A stretch of DNA of 64,000 nt, taken from contig NZ_AP023213.1 in the NCBI RefSeq assembly GCF_014218275.1, forward strand, positions 124,001 to 188,000. The letters run 5' to 3'. Each line of letters begins with the position of its first letter. The first letter of the stretch is position 1. The notes under the pieces were generated by a model. That model searched no databases. It worked only from the letters and a program-made list of their open reading frames with translations, and was not told the DNA's origin. Made by a program: the position numbers and the translations under genes. Origin of the DNA: Citrifermentans bremense. Lineage in GTDB: Bacteria > Desulfobacterota > Desulfuromonadia > Geobacterales > Geobacteraceae. Below, piece after piece: positions 63,065 through 64,000 of this stretch.

Positions 63065-64000
63065 TTACTGCAGCGCGGCATCCACAAGTTGGATCAGCGG
63101 GGCCGGGAATACCCCCAGCACCAGGATGAAAGCCGCCGCGCAGCATAATGCAGCGGCGTCGGCAGCGGAAGCGGCCCGGGGTGCGGGATCGGAGGAGCGG
63201 TGCATGTAGAGCTGCGCTACCACCTTGAGGTAGAAAAAGGAGGAGACTGCAGCGCTCAGGATACCGATGATGGCGAGCGCCGTTTCCCCCCCCCTGATGG
63301 CCGAGTAGAAGATGAAGAACTTGCCGATAAAGCCTCCGGTGGGTGGCAGGCCGGCCAAGGCCAGCATGGCGAGGGCCAGCACGCCGCCGCGCAAAGGAGC
63401 GCTGAAGCCGAGCCCGGCGTAGTCGGTTATCTGGTCCCTCTCCTGTTCCAGGGAGAGCGAGGCAATGGCCCCGAAAGCGGCCAGGTTCATAGCGGTGTAG
63501 ATGGTGCCGTAAAGGAGTAGCGCGGCGTAGCCGTCCCTGGTGCCGGTGAGAAGCGCGAGGGTGAGATAGCCCATGTGCGCCACGGACGAGTAGGCGAGCA
63601 TCCTCTTGATGTTCTGCTGCCGGAGCGCCGCGAGGTTTCCCACCACCATGGACAGTAGCGACAGCAAGACAAGTGGGATGCGCAGCTCCGGCATCGGGGG
63701 GGAGAAGGCGAGGAGCATGAGCAATAGAGATGCTGCCGCCACCTTGGAGCTGGTGGAAAGAAAGGCCGCGACCGGTGCGGGAGCCCCCTGGTAGACGTCT
63801 GGGGTCCAGAGGTGCGCCGGGACCAGCGATAGCTTGAATGCCATGCCCATGATCACCACGCCCCACCCAGCTGCGACGATGGCGCGGTTGCCGGCATGCG
63901 CAACGGCACCGGATAAGGCCAGCGTGCCGCTGCCGGCGAAGATGAGGGCGAAGCCGAAAGCGGTGAAGGCGGCGGCGACCGCTCCCATGAGGAGGTATTT
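63065..64000 (-). CDS. nuoN: NADH-quinone oxidoreductase subunit N (5' end beyond right edge)
   Basis: Antiporter-like membrane subunit of complex I (ND2/MrpD family). The visible 312 residues include [20 protein letters not shown], a key Lys in [20 protein letters not shown], and [17 protein letters not shown], all typical of NuoN. About nine membrane helices are present. The reading frame continues past base 64000 (K-Y-L-L before the Met at 63988), so the N-terminus is outside. The other nuo genes are presumably further right. Confidence 0.93.
   Translation of the reverse strand, partial: KYLLMGAVAAAFTAFGFALIFAGSGTLALSGAVAHAGNRAIVAAGWGVVIMGMAFKLSLVPAHLWTPDVYQGAPAPVAAFLSTSSKVAAASLLLMLLAFSPPMPELRIPLVLLSLLSMVVGNLAALRQQNIKRMLAYSSVAHMGYLTLALLTGTRDGYAALLLYGTIYTAMNLAAFGAIASLSLEQERDQITDYAGLGFSAPLRGGVLALAMLALAGLPPTGGFIGKFFIFYSAIRGGETALAIIGILSAAVSSFFYLKVVAQLYMHRSSDPAPRAASAADAAALCCAAAFILVLGVFPAPLIQLVDAALQ

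Overview
The window looks like a chromosomal segment of a GC-rich Geobacter-type deltaproteobacterium (Geobacter / Citrifermentans / Geomonas group). This is inference from gene content: two TIGR04073-type exosortase-associated proteins, a near-consensus sigma-54 promoter, many GGDEF/EAL/HD-GYP and receiver proteins, a complex I nuoN gene, and the order rng / rplU / rpmA / obgE. I see no transposase, integrase, phage gene or CRISPR array.

Layout. 1-8 kb is mostly housekeeping: guaC (cut by the left edge), an MFS transporter, a tRNA-dihydrouridine synthase, an FKBP isomerase with a cysteine/aspartate-rich insertion, a YceH / DUF2288 / DUF1847 run, and the RNA ligase-like phosphodiesterase thpR. 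8-10.4 kb is a mixed mRNA/tRNA unit: serS, tRNA-Ser(UGA), tRNA-Ser(GCU), a DUF2155 lipoprotein and two tRNA-Arg(ACG), closed by one strong terminator. 11-16 kb is a three-gene operon of TonB-dependent receptor, YfiR-like periplasmic protein and CHASE8-like/HAMP/GGDEF/EAL enzyme. It is followed by a decapitated P1B-ATPase pseudogene.

17-45 kb is a stress island. It holds PPK2, DUF1328, the NHEJ ligase LigD, a tiny SAP-like protein transcribed divergently from ligD, a ferritin-like protein, and a five-gene alpha-glucan/trehalose operon (treZ, GH57-DUF3536, treY, glgE, treS-maltokinase fusion) with mscS behind it. A leftward operon follows (SRPBCC, zinc alcohol dehydrogenase, SDR, YihY), then Ku, then DUF748, DUF3309, DUF6496, a Gly/Ala-rich stress-type protein and a hemerythrin. 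TreY/TreZ release trehalose from glucan. TreS-maltokinase and GlgE turn trehalose back into glucan, so the operon encodes both directions of a cycle. Ku and LigD together give two-component non-homologous end joining.

45-54 kb holds two stand-alone receivers, tatA, uvrB, pcnB, a nitrosative/oxidative-stress group (YgbA family, His-rich ferredoxin, 2-Cys peroxiredoxin), the TIGR04073 pair, and a Lys/Ala-rich exported protein behind the sigma-54 promoter. 54-64 kb is housekeeping again: TIGR03960-type radical SAM protein, rng, purT, a Rieske protein, rplU, rpmA, obgE, an HD-GYP protein and nuoN (cut by the right edge).

The observations I rate highest are the SAP-like protein beside ligD, the closed glucan/trehalose operon with an uncharacterised GH57 member, the sigma-54 promoter of the Lys/Ala-rich protein, an 11-base motif before three signalling genes, and the metal-ligand-like insertion in the FKBP. 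All functional calls come from reading motifs and family resemblance; no database search was run.
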